Origin: Deltaproteobacteria bacterium
GTDB taxonomy: Bacteria; Myxococcota_A; UBA796; UBA2385
Reading direction: 5' to 3'
Length of the DNA: 64,000 nucleotides
NCBI GenBank assembly: GCA_016792625.1
Contig: JAEUKK010000016.1
Location: 1 to 64,000 of the forward strand
Shown here: one piece after another, positions 8,931-16,566 of the stretch
How the letters are laid out: each line of letters starts with the position of its first letter
How positions within the stretch are numbered: position 1 is the first letter of the stretch
Notes under the pieces: model-generated
The model's input: the letters and a program-made list of their open reading frames with translations, nothing else
Databases searched by the model: none
Told to the model about the DNA's origin: nothing
Position numbers and translations under genes: made by a program

Positions 8931-9126
8931 GGGGGCGGCGCGGCCCGGTGCTTTGGTGACGGATCAGGCTGTTGCCGCGAAGGCCCGGGCCGCTGCGTTT
9001 CGGGTTCGTGTCAACCGCATAAGCACAACATATTGATAACACGTGTGTTACGGAATCCAATCAGAAGCCCAGCCCGCCGCGGCGCCCCACCTCATCGCCC
9101 ACAACAGCAGCGGGTCGCGCCGAGCT

Positions 9127-9273
9127 TGGGGGTTTCCAAAGGGGGCCATTGCGCGCTGGCGCGCGGCGCCACCGTGCGCCGCGCGAAGCCTGCGCGCCGG
9201 CCCCCTTGGCGGGGGTCGCCAGGGGCCGCGCAGGCCCCTGGCCCAGGGGGCCCGGGGGCGGGCCGCCCCCGGC
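9127..9273. repeat. Right arm of ~150-bp imperfect inverted repeat
   Basis: Mirror partner of 8781-8930. The outer ends of the structure are GC-only tracts and the inner ends carry GGGTTTCCAAAGG. As RNA or single strands the two arms could form a very long hairpin. Confidence 0.75.
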
Positions 9274-9412
9274 ACCAATCGATCAGTAACGTCGTAACGT
9301 AAGCAAACACCTAATGTTACAACGAAACAACGACACACCGCCAATCAAGCAAATGAAACACATCGGAAACAATCATAAAACAACGAAACCAACAAGGTCG
9401 CGCTGAAACACA

Positions 9413-9462
9413 ATCAAAAAAGAAAAAAGAGTGGCGAGAACCGTCTAGTACGGCTTCTCGCC
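9413..9462 (-). terminator. Terminator built into the 3' end of the CAP gene
   Basis: On the minus strand the last codons form the left stem GGCGAGAAGCCG (9462-9451). The TAG stop codon lies in the loop, CGGTTCTCGCC (9443-9433) is the right stem with one bulge, and a TTTTTTCTTTTTT tract follows (9428-9416). A textbook intrinsic terminator whose upstream arm is coding sequence. Confidence 0.8.
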
Positions 9463-10017
9463 AACCCAATTCCCCGGCGGGTCGTACTCACAGACCCACA
9501 TGTCGCCGGCCATGCCGATGCCCTCGACGTCGGCGCAGCTGACCATGGCGCAGCCGACCCGCGTGGTGTCGCGCCACACCACCTGGGTGTAGTGGCCGCA
9601 CATCTTGCCGGCGGCGCAGGTGTTCGAGTCGTAGTCGTAGTCGCTGATCTCAGAGAACCAGGCCTCGACCACCTCGGCCGGCTCGACCGTGTAGGAGAAC
9701 CAGGCGAGGTTCTCGCCGGTCTCGCCCATGCTGTGCTCCCACACGCACTGGTTGGCCCAGTCCTCGGCGATGCGGGCGAGGCCGTCGTTCCACACGAGCT
9801 CGGGCAGGGCCGGGTCAGGCGCGGGCGCGGCCCGGCTGCGGGCGTCGTTGTGGGCCGCGACCATCGCCGCGGCCATGCCGCTCAGGTCTTGGGCGCCGCT
9901 GTCGTCTTTGCCGCTGTCGACGCAGCCGACGAACAGCAAGGCACCAAAGGCGGCACAGGTGGAGGGGCGGGCGGCGCGGGTCGGAACACGCACGGGGGGC
10001 AGATTGGCGGCGTTCAT
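9445..10017 (-). CDS. CAP (SCP/PR-1) domain lipoprotein
   Basis: 190 residues. The signal ends LLFVGC (Cys32), followed by a short acidic spacer and a CAP domain from about residue 48 to the C-terminus. Family motifs: VAAHNDAR (His55), a GENLAW segment, CGHYTQVVW (His142, CAP signature) and the terminal YDPPGNWVGEKPY, strikingly like plant PR-1 proteins. Extra cysteines (Cys91, CAAGKMC, CAMVSC, WVC) suggest disulfides, consistent with an extracytoplasmic site. The biochemical role of bacterial CAP proteins is generally unsettled (sterol/lipid binding, protease or structural). It stands alone, with its own terminator. Confidence 0.9.
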   Translation of the reverse strand: MNAANLPPVRVPTRAARPSTCAAFGALLFVGCVDSGKDDSGAQDLSGMAAAMVAAHNDARSRAAPAPDPALPELVWNDGLARIAEDWANQCVWEHSMGETGENLAWFSYTVEPAEVVEAWFSEISDYDYDSNTCAAGKMCGHYTQVVWRDTTRVGCAMVSCADVEGIGMAGDMWVCEYDPPGNWVGEKPY

Positions 10018-10226
10018 CAGAGGCTCCTCTGGGCGCGGGCTATCGCGCCCCTGTCGCGCTGTCGGCCCGCCGCGCCGCCGCGGCAGGGGGCGCGCGGGCC
10101 GCGCAGCGGGTCGGCGCAGCCGACGGAGCGGGGCCGGCGGCGACCGCGGCGCCGCCGGGTGGGCCCCCGCGACCCCCGGCGCGCGCCCGACCCCGGCGCA
10201 GCGCGCCGGGGGGCCGCCCTTCGGAG

Positions 10227-10256
10227 GCTCTGGCCTGCACGGCGCAGGCCCAGAGC
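10227..10256 (-). terminator. Strong hairpin downstream of the PBP gene
   Basis: GCTCTGGCCTGC pairs with GCAGGCCCAGAGC around a 5-base loop, with one bulged base. It lies ~20 bases past the minus-strand PBP stop codon (10276) and has no T tract, so it may be a processing or stabilising structure rather than a classical terminator. The rest of 10018-10226 is C/G-rich with no gene. Confidence 0.5.
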
Positions 10257-10275
10257 AACGCCTAGCGGAGTGTTC

Positions 10276-12657
10276 TCAGCGCCGTCGCGCGCTGGCCTCA
10301 GCGAAGGCGGGCAGCGGCGCGGGCCCGACCGCCGGCACGGGAAGCAGGCTGGCCGGCACGCCCCCGCGGCGGAAGCCCCGCCAGCCGCTCGGGGTGGGCG
10401 CGAGCACCGCCTCGTCGGGCACCGGCAGGCGCGCCCCGGGCACCGGGCCCAGGGCCTCGGCGATCACCAACCAGACCGGCAAGGCCGCCTTGCCGCCCGT
10501 CTCGCTCGGGCCCAGCGAGCGGGTGCCGTCGGTGCCGATCCACACCGCGATCACGTGCTCGGGGGTAAAGCCGACAAACCAGGCGTCGAGGAAGTCGTTG
10601 GTGGTGCCGGTCTTCCCCGCCCGGTCGAGGCCCGAGCGGCGCACCGCCTTGGCCGTGCCGCTCTCGACGACGCCGCGCAGCATATCGGCCAGCTCGTAGG
10701 CCACGCCGGCGGGCAGGGCGCGGGGCAGCGGACCCCCAGGGAGCTGGAGGCGCGGGCCGTCGGCCCCCGCGGGCTCGTAGCCCTCGCCGGGCAAGGTCTG
10801 GGTGCCGCCGGTGTCGACCAGCCGGGTGATGTAGACCGGATCGGTCGGCAGGCCCATGCGGGCGATGGTCGCGTAGCCCAAGGCCTGATCCATGGGCGTG
10901 ACCTCGGACGAGCCCAGCGCCAAGGTCAGGTCTTTGCGCAGGGCCGAGCGCACCCCCATCGCCCGGGCCAGCCGCGCGATGTCGGCGGGGCCCGACTCGA
11001 TGGCCAGCCGCACTGCCACGGTGTTCAGGCTGCGGGCCATCGCCTCGCGCAGGGGCAGGGCGCCCGCGTAGCCGCCGCTGTAGTTTTTGGGTGACCAGCT
11101 GCGGCCGTTGCCGGCGGGCAGCGAGATCGGCGCGTCGACCACCGTGTCGAGCTGGCCGAGGCCGTCGACCATCGCCGCGGCGTAGACATAGGGTTTGAAG
11201 CTGCTGCCCGGCTGGCGGCGGGCCTGGGTGGCCCGCACGAAACCTTCGAGCCCGACGTTGTTTCCACCGACGAGGGCCAGCACCTCGCCGCTGCGGTGGT
11301 CGAGCACCACCGCCGCCCCCTCGACCCAGGCCTCGGTGCGGGGGCGCACCTGCCCCTCGATGGCGCCCTCCCCCTCTGTCCTGCAGACGTCGAGGCGCAG
11401 GCCGGGCCGGGCGAGGGCCGAGAGGGGGCGGGCGGGCGTCTCGGCGTCGCCGTGGGCCAAGGTCTGCTCGGCGCCGCGGGCCAGGGCCCACCGCGCACCC
11501 GCCCCGTCGACCAGCTCGGCCAGGCCCTTGCGCCCCAGCTCGACGGGGAAGCAGCGGGCCCCCTCGGCCGGCGCGGCGAGGGCCTTTCGCTCGACCCCCG
11601 GCAGGGGGGCCGGGTGCACGAAGGGGTGGCCCTGACGGGCGGTGAGCTTGGCGGTGGCCTCGGCGATCGCCGCCTCGGCGACCTGCTGGATCTGCGCGTC
11701 GTAGGCCGTGTCGACCGAAAATCCCTCGATGAAGGGCAGCTCGTCGCCGAAGAGGCGCCGCACCTCGCGGCGCACCTGGGTGACGTAGGCCGTGCCGGTG
11801 CCGGTGGGCCCGCCCGGCGCCCGCTCGGGCACGAAGACCGGGGCCAGCTCGTAGCCGGCGGCCTCGGCCTCGGTCATGTAGCCGGCGTCGACGAGGCGCC
11901 GCAGCACGAGTGATCGGCGCCAGCGGGCCCGCTCGGGCGAGCGGCGGGGCTGGTAGCGCGAGGGCGCGGGCACGAGGCCGGCGAGCAGGGCCGCCTCGCC
12001 GGGATCGAGCTCGGCGGCGCCCTTGCCGAAGTAGTCGCGGGCCGCCGCCTCGACGCCGTAGTTGCCCGCGCCGAGGAAGATGAAGTTGAGGTAGAGCTCT
12101 AAGATCTGGTCTTTGCTCAGCTCGTTCTCGAGGCGGTAGGCCACCACCGCCTCGCGCAGCTTGCGGCGGTAGCTGCGCTCTTTGCCCACGATGAGGTTCT
12201 TGACCAGCTGCTGGGTCAGCGTGCTCGCGCCCTGGCTGGCCTCGCCGCCCTGCAGGTTGGCCAGCAGCGCCCGGGCGATGCCGAAGGGGTCGACGCCCTC
12301 GTGCTGGTAGAAGCGGGCGTCTTCGGCGGCGATGAAGGCCTGCGCGACGTGGGGCGGCAGGGTGCTCAGGTCGACCCAAAAGCGCCGCTCGATGTAGAAG
12401 CTGTCGACCTCCGCCCCATCGGCGCCGCGCACGATACAGCTCGCCGGCGGCCGCCAGTCGCGGAAGGTCGACAGGTCGTCGGGCAGATCGGCCAGCACCT
12501 CGGCCTCGAACCAGCGCCAGCCCGCCGCCGCCCCGAGCCCGCCGAGGACCGTCATGATCAGCCCGCTGAGCAGCGCCCCCCGCAGCAGCCGCCGCCGCAG
12601 CGACCGCCGGGCGCGGGGGTGGGCGGTCGGGGTCGGGCTGCTGGGGCTCTGGCTCAT
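10276..12657 (-). CDS. Class A penicillin-binding protein (PBP1-type)
   Basis: 793 residues, bifunctional peptidoglycan synthase. Order: short cytoplasmic Arg-rich tail, one membrane anchor (~28-46), GT51 glycosyltransferase (EDARFYQHEG with Glu112, GASTLTQQLVKNL, ELYLN), then transpeptidase with SSFK (Ser485, Lys488), SLN (Ser543) and KTGTTND (Lys682). All catalytic residues are present. The start at ATG 12657 is forced: the next in-frame Met lies inside the membrane helix and no GTG/TTG precedes it. The 5' end therefore overlaps 104 bases of the oppositely directed lipoprotein gene at 12554. Polymerises and cross-links peptidoglycan at the periplasmic face of the inner membrane. Confidence 0.95.
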   Translation of the reverse strand: MSQSPSSPTPTAHPRARRSLRRRLLRGALLSGLIMTVLGGLGAAAGWRWFEAEVLADLPDDLSTFRDWRPPASCIVRGADGAEVDSFYIERRFWVDLSTLPPHVAQAFIAAEDARFYQHEGVDPFGIARALLANLQGGEASQGASTLTQQLVKNLIVGKERSYRRKLREAVVAYRLENELSKDQILELYLNFIFLGAGNYGVEAAARDYFGKGAAELDPGEAALLAGLVPAPSRYQPRRSPERARWRRSLVLRRLVDAGYMTEAEAAGYELAPVFVPERAPGGPTGTGTAYVTQVRREVRRLFGDELPFIEGFSVDTAYDAQIQQVAEAAIAEATAKLTARQGHPFVHPAPLPGVERKALAAPAEGARCFPVELGRKGLAELVDGAGARWALARGAEQTLAHGDAETPARPLSALARPGLRLDVCRTEGEGAIEGQVRPRTEAWVEGAAVVLDHRSGEVLALVGGNNVGLEGFVRATQARRQPGSSFKPYVYAAAMVDGLGQLDTVVDAPISLPAGNGRSWSPKNYSGGYAGALPLREAMARSLNTVAVRLAIESGPADIARLARAMGVRSALRKDLTLALGSSEVTPMDQALGYATIARMGLPTDPVYITRLVDTGGTQTLPGEGYEPAGADGPRLQLPGGPLPRALPAGVAYELADMLRGVVESGTAKAVRRSGLDRAGKTGTTNDFLDAWFVGFTPEHVIAVWIGTDGTRSLGPSETGGKAALPVWLVIAEALGPVPGARLPVPDEAVLAPTPSGWRGFRRGGVPASLLPVPAVGPAPLPAFAEASARRR

Positions 12658-14203
12658 GGCCGCTGGCTGTACACCCGGCGGGGGCCCCGATCAAGGCGCG
12701 GGCGGGGCAGAGGGCACCTTGCTCCCCCGCTTGGACGACGCGCCCCCCGCGCCGGCGGCCGAGGTGCCCGAGGCGGTCGAGCTGCGCAGCCTGATCAGCC
12801 TGCAGCTGCTGCCGCCCACCACCCCGCTCGGATTTCGGTGGGAGGCCGAGACCACCGGCCTGCTGCTCATGCTGCTCGAGCTCGGGCTCGCTGACCTCAA
12901 CGATCTGGTGCCCCGGGTCGGCGCGCTGCCCCCGGCGGTCGGCCTTGGGCGGGCCCCGGCCACCGCCGACGCCTGGACGGCCCAGCTCAGCCTCTCGGGT
13001 GAGGCGCCCGCGCTGACCGCGAAGCTCACCTTGTGCTCCGGCCCCGAGAATTGCCGCGCGGTCCTCGCTCCCGTCTCGACCGAGGCGCCGGCGGTCGGTG
13101 CGGCGGCGCTGGTCGCCGCGGTCGCCGAGGCGATGAACCGCGCGCCCCGGGCCGGCGCCGACGGGGCCTGGGCCGACCGCCTGAGCGCCGACCCCTACGC
13201 CCAGCTGATCACCGGCCGCGGCGCGGCCACAGTCTACGGCCTGCTGCCGGCCCCATCCCAGCTCGGCGACGAGCGGGCCGACCCCGTGATGCGCGCCGTG
13301 CTCATCGATCCCACCAACCCGACCGCCGAGTGGATGCGGGCCCGCCGCCTGCTGCAGCTGGGCGACCCCGCCGGCGCCCTCGAGGCGGTGACCCGGGCGC
13401 GCTCGGGCCGGGCCGAAGCCGTGGCCCTGCGCGCCGCAGAGGCCGAGCTGCACGCTGTTTTGGGTCGCCATGCCCAGGCCTTAGAGGGCTACCAAGAGCT
13501 CGAGCGGGGCTTGGGGCCGAGCGCCCGCTTCGTGATCCCCTTGAGCGAAGCGGCGCTGGCCGCGGGCCAAGCCGAGCTGGCCGCCGCCCGCCTCGACGCG
13601 CTGCCCCCGGCGGTGCTCGGCGAGCCGGCGGTGGCCGAGCTGCGGGTGCGGGTGGCCGACGCGACCCCGGGTGATGACGCCCGCTACGACGCGCTTTTGG
13701 TGCGCTGGGCCGAGGCGGCGCCCACCGAGGCAGAGCCCCTGCGGCGCCGGGTGGCCCTGCGCGTGCGCCGCGGCGACCTGCTCGGCGCGCTCGAGCTGGT
13801 GCCCGCCTACGCCCCGCGCGGGGCCGAGGTCGAGGGGCAGCGGCTGGCCTTGGCCCTGCACGCGGCGCTCGGGCAGCTCCCCGAGGCGGCGGCGGTGGCC
13901 ACGGCGCTGGGCGAGGGCGCGCTCGCTGGCCGGCTGGCGGCGCGGGCGGCGCTCGAGGCCGAGCCCAAGGCCGACTTGAGCGCGCTGGCCGTCGATCCCG
14001 ACCCGGGCGCCCGGCTGGTGGCGGGCTGGGCGGCGCTCGACCGGGGTGACCGGGCGGCGGCGGGGCAGCTGCTGGCCGGCCTGCGGCGCGAGCGCCCGCA
14101 CGACCCCGAGGTGCTCGCCTTGGCCGCGGCGCTCAGCGGCGCGGCAGCCGACCGGGCGGCGGTATTTTGGGCCGATCCGGCTTTTGAAGGCCGGCTGCGC
14201 TGA
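12554..14203 (+). CDS. Alpha-helical repeat (TPR-like) lipoprotein
   Basis: 549 residues. Basic n-region (RSSRRRSDRRAR), hydrophobic core (GVGLLGLWL) and lipobox MAAGC (Cys39), so exported and lipidated. From about 200 on, Ala/Leu/Glu-rich helical pairs of ~34 residues (for example DPTNPTAEWMRARRLLQLGD) look like degenerate TPRs. I do not recognise a specific family. Only ATG 12554 supplies the signal peptide, because the next Met is part of the lipobox, so its first 104 bases are antisense to the PBP N-terminus. The head-to-head placement hints at a cell-envelope role linked to the PBP, perhaps as an outer-membrane partner like LpoA, which is a TPR-containing lipoprotein (inference only). 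Confidence 0.75.
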   Translation: MISPLSSAPRSSRRRSDRRARGWAVGVGLLGLWLMAAGCTPGGGPDQGAGGAEGTLLPRLDDAPPAPAAEVPEAVELRSLISLQLLPPTTPLGFRWEAETTGLLLMLLELGLADLNDLVPRVGALPPAVGLGRAPATADAWTAQLSLSGEAPALTAKLTLCSGPENCRAVLAPVSTEAPAVGAAALVAAVAEAMNRAPRAGADGAWADRLSADPYAQLITGRGAATVYGLLPAPSQLGDERADPVMRAVLIDPTNPTAEWMRARRLLQLGDPAGALEAVTRARSGRAEAVALRAAEAELHAVLGRHAQALEGYQELERGLGPSARFVIPLSEAALAAGQAELAAARLDALPPAVLGEPAVAELRVRVADATPGDDARYDALLVRWAEAAPTEAEPLRRRVALRVRRGDLLGALELVPAYAPRGAEVEGQRLALALHAALGQLPEAAAVATALGEGALAGRLAARAALEAEPKADLSALAVDPDPGARLVAGWAALDRGDRAAAGQLLAGLRRERPHDPEVLALAAALSGAAADRAAVFWADPAFEGRLR

Positions 14204-14276
14204 GGCCAACCGAAGCGGAGCGCGCGTGACCGGCGGCAAGGCGGGCCGCTGCGCTGCGCTCGGTTGGGCCCTCAGC
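14199..14276. terminator. Bidirectional hairpin spanning both stops of a convergent pair
   Basis: Arms 14199-14217 and 14257-14276 (GCTGAGGCCAACCGA pairing with TCGGTTGGGCCCTCAGC, two bulges). Each arm contains the TGA stop codon of one of the two converging genes. No T tract. Confidence 0.5.
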
Positions 14277-14847
14277 CCCCTTTGCGCGCGGCCGTGAGCA
14301 GCTCACCCACCAGGGTCTGGGTGCCCGCGCCCTGGAACCAGCGCACCACAAAGGAGGGCACCATGCCGCCGGGCCCGTAGGCCAGCTCGTACACGACGTG
14401 GGAGCCGCCGCTCTTGCCCTCGGTCACCTCCCACTTGCCGGTGTCTTTGGTGACCTCGACGCCATCCCCGGTCAGGCCCTGCTGGTTGGCGCTCTTCTTC
14501 CAGTTGAAGCGCACGCCGCCGGGGATCGGCTCAGACCACATGTCGACCACCACCTCGCGGGCCGAGATGCCCGCCGCCTCGTGCCGCTGCCAGGCGCGGT
14601 CGACGTTGCCTTTGCGCTCCAGCACGTCACAGTGGCTGACAGAGCTAAAGTAGAGGTCATGGTCGGCGTGCCGGGCGAGCAGGCCCTGCAGCTTGCCCGG
14701 CGCCACGTCCCAGTCGCACTCGGCGCGCACGCTCTGCACACCATCCGCGTCGGTGGGCCCCTTGTAGAAGGTGCAGCCGTTGGACTCGGCGAGCTTGGTC
14801 CAGCCGGCGAAGGCGGGGGCGGTGAGCAGCAGGAGCAGGGGGGACAT
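14272..14847 (-). CDS. Exported SRPBCC (START-like) protein
   Basis: 191 residues; ATG 14847 gives a clean short signal peptide (MSPLLLLLTAPAFAG) with a cleavage site after AFA. The rest matches the START/SRPBCC helix-grip fold in outline: ESNGCTFYKG near the start, VSHCDVLERKGNVD, the conserved SEPIPGGVRFNWKKSANQQG core, a GSHVVYELAYGPGG strand and a long C-terminal helix (TLVGELLTAARKG). Such proteins bind lipids or other hydrophobic ligands in a central cavity. The ligand is unknown. It lies 43 bases downstream of the APC permease on the same strand. Confidence 0.7.
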   Translation of the reverse strand: MSPLLLLLTAPAFAGWTKLAESNGCTFYKGPTDADGVQSVRAECDWDVAPGKLQGLLARHADHDLYFSSVSHCDVLERKGNVDRAWQRHEAAGISAREVVVDMWSEPIPGGVRFNWKKSANQQGLTGDGVEVTKDTGKWEVTEGKSGGSHVVYELAYGPGGMVPSFVVRWFQGAGTQTLVGELLTAARKGG

Positions 14848-14890
14848 GGGCACCTCCAGACCGGCGGGCTCTATCCCTGCCGGCGCGCCC

Positions 14891-16258
14891 CTACGGACCC
14901 GCGGGCGCGCCCCGCCGCGCCGCCGCCGCCCACAGCCCAAAAAAGAGCAGCAAGGTGAGCGCGGGCCCCCGGTGCGCGGGATCGCCAGCCGCCCGGGCCA
15001 GCTCGGCGCCCAGGCTGAGCAGGCCGAGCAGCAGGTGCAGCAGCACGAGGGGGAGGGTCCAGCCCAGGCCGGCCCGCAGCCGCGCCGCGGGCCTGGGGCC
15101 CAGCGCGGGGTCGCGGCCCTCGACCCACAGCAGCCCGCCCACCGTGGTCACCCCGATGAGGACCATGACCAGCGCGACGATGTCGAGCAGAGCATCGGCC
15201 CCACCGCTGAGCAGCAGCCCGCCGATCACCAGGGCCTGCAGCCCGAGGGCGGCCCGCGGGGGATGGCCCGGGGGCGCGCCGAGGGCCGCCGCGCCCGCCC
15301 GGGTCGCCCAGGCCGAGAGCAGGTGCGCGCCGCCGTAGAGGGTGACGTGAATGGTGCCGAGCACGCCCACCCCGATGAGGGCGGCCATCAGGCGCGCGGC
15401 GAGGGGGCCGCCGAGCTGGGCCGCCAGCGCGCTGCCCGCTTCGCCGGCGTCGGCGAGGCCGCCGAGGCCCAGGCCGGCGATCAGCGCGCCAACGATGAGC
15501 AGGTAGAGGCCAGCGACGATGAGCACGCCCTGCACGCTCGCCCGGCGCAGGCCCGGGCCAGGGTCATCGAGCTGGCCCGCGACATAGGCCGCCGCCGTCC
15601 AGCCCGCGTAGGCGAAGTGGGCGCCGAGCCAAGCCGAGAGCAGCGCGCCCGCCTGGGCCGGCGGCGGAGGGGGCGGGGCGGGCGCGGGCAGCAGGCCGAG
15701 GCCGAGGCCGCCGAGGGTCAGCAGGGAGAGCAGGCCCAAAATAACGACAGGCAGGGCAGAGAGGGGCCGCAGCAGGCGGAGGAAGGGGCCCACCCCGGCC
15801 GCTTGCACCGCGCTGAGCCCGAGGACCACACCGAGGCCGATCAGCGCCGGGAGCGGCGGGGCGGCGGCGGGCCAGGCCAGGTCGGAGAAGCCCGGGGCCC
15901 GGCCGAGCGCCGCGGGCAGCTGCCAGGTGCCCAGCGCGGCGGCCAAGGCGGCGGCGCTGCCACAAAAGGCGCCCAGAGACAGCAGCAGCCCGACCAAAAG
16001 ACCGGCGCGGGGGCCAAAGGCAGCGGCGTGAAAGAGCGCGTCGCCGCCGCTCTGGCGCAGGCGGGCGGCCCAGCGGGCATAGGCCAGCGCGCCGCCCAGC
16101 GCGCCAAGGGCGGCCAGGGCGAAGAGGGCGAGCACCGCCGGCCCCGAGGGCAGGGCGCGGGCCATGCGGCCGGGGGCCAAAAAGACGCCCACGCCGACCA
16201 TCGCGCCGACGATCAGGGCGCGGGCGGCGGGCGGGTCAAGCAGGCGGAGGGCGGACAT
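14891..16258 (-). CDS. APC-superfamily amino acid permease
   Basis: 455 residues, about 12 predicted membrane helices. The first helix carries the unwound GAMVGVGVFLAPG motif typical of the amino acid-polyamine-organocation superfamily (substrate-binding glycines). It probably moves an amino acid or related amine across the inner membrane, but the substrate cannot be inferred. ATG 16258 starts MSALRLLDPPAARALIVGAM, with helix 1 immediately after. Loops are short and Pro/Ala-rich. It is divergent from the SCO1-cytochrome gene, with a 308-base gap. Confidence 0.8.
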   Translation of the reverse strand: MSALRLLDPPAARALIVGAMVGVGVFLAPGRMARALPSGPAVLALFALAALGALGGALAYARWAARLRQSGGDALFHAAAFGPRAGLLVGLLLSLGAFCGSAAALAAALGTWQLPAALGRAPGFSDLAWPAAAPPLPALIGLGVVLGLSAVQAAGVGPFLRLLRPLSALPVVILGLLSLLTLGGLGLGLLPAPAPPPPPPAQAGALLSAWLGAHFAYAGWTAAAYVAGQLDDPGPGLRRASVQGVLIVAGLYLLIVGALIAGLGLGGLADAGEAGSALAAQLGGPLAARLMAALIGVGVLGTIHVTLYGGAHLLSAWATRAGAAALGAPPGHPPRAALGLQALVIGGLLLSGGADALLDIVALVMVLIGVTTVGGLLWVEGRDPALGPRPAARLRAGLGWTLPLVLLHLLLGLLSLGAELARAAGDPAHRGPALTLLLFFGLWAAAARRGAPAGP

Positions 16259-16566
16259 GGCGGCCCGGTAGCCGGCGGAAGGGCGGGGCGCCGCGGGTCA
16301 GCATCGGACGGGGATGGGACAGACCAGACAGAGCCGACATCCGGTGGGGTCTGTACGACACCGGACCCCGTCAAACCGGGGCCTGAGAGGTCGCCTATCC
16401 GGTGGGATCCCGAGCGCGAGGGTCGATTTTACCGCGCCCGCACAATGTTCCCGCGAAGCAGGGGGGGTATGTTGTAAGGTCCTCGGCGTGGCCTGGATCG
16501 ACGGCCCAGCGCGCACCCTCGCGCGCCCTGCGCAGCCCCCCCGCGCCGCCCCGCCCCCGAGGACTG
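16259..16566. promoter_or_regulatory. Divergent intergenic region with candidate copper site
   Basis: No gene. It holds a direct repeat ATCCGGTGGG (16339-16348 and 16397-16406), a short dyad GGGGTC/GACCCC (~16346-16369), and GGGGGGTATG at 16462-16471, identical to the core of the site before the copper operon. The latter lies ~95 bases before the SCO1 start and may be an operator or promoter for it. Confidence 0.4.

Larger units (their letters stand above)
8636..9444. other. 809-base gene-free block with repeats
   Basis: No credible gene. From the left: a GCGC/GCGC mini-stem followed by a T/G-rich run (8640-8700), possibly a weak terminator of the copper operon; two 31-bp direct repeats (8708-8778); the left arm of a large inverted repeat (8781-8930); a 196-base spacer of ordinary composition; the right arm (9127-9273); then an A-rich tract (9290-9430) that serves as the downstream flank and terminator of the CAP gene. 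Confidence 0.8.

Noticed and set aside
8636..9444. tRNA or other stable RNA gene
   Set aside because: No T-loop-like GGTTCGA motif with matching acceptor arms, and no cloverleaf could be drawn.
10298..13471. 1057-codon open frame across the PBP gene
   Set aside because: Alternate-frame shadow rich in Arg/Pro/Ala; the PBP in the other frame has all catalytic motifs.
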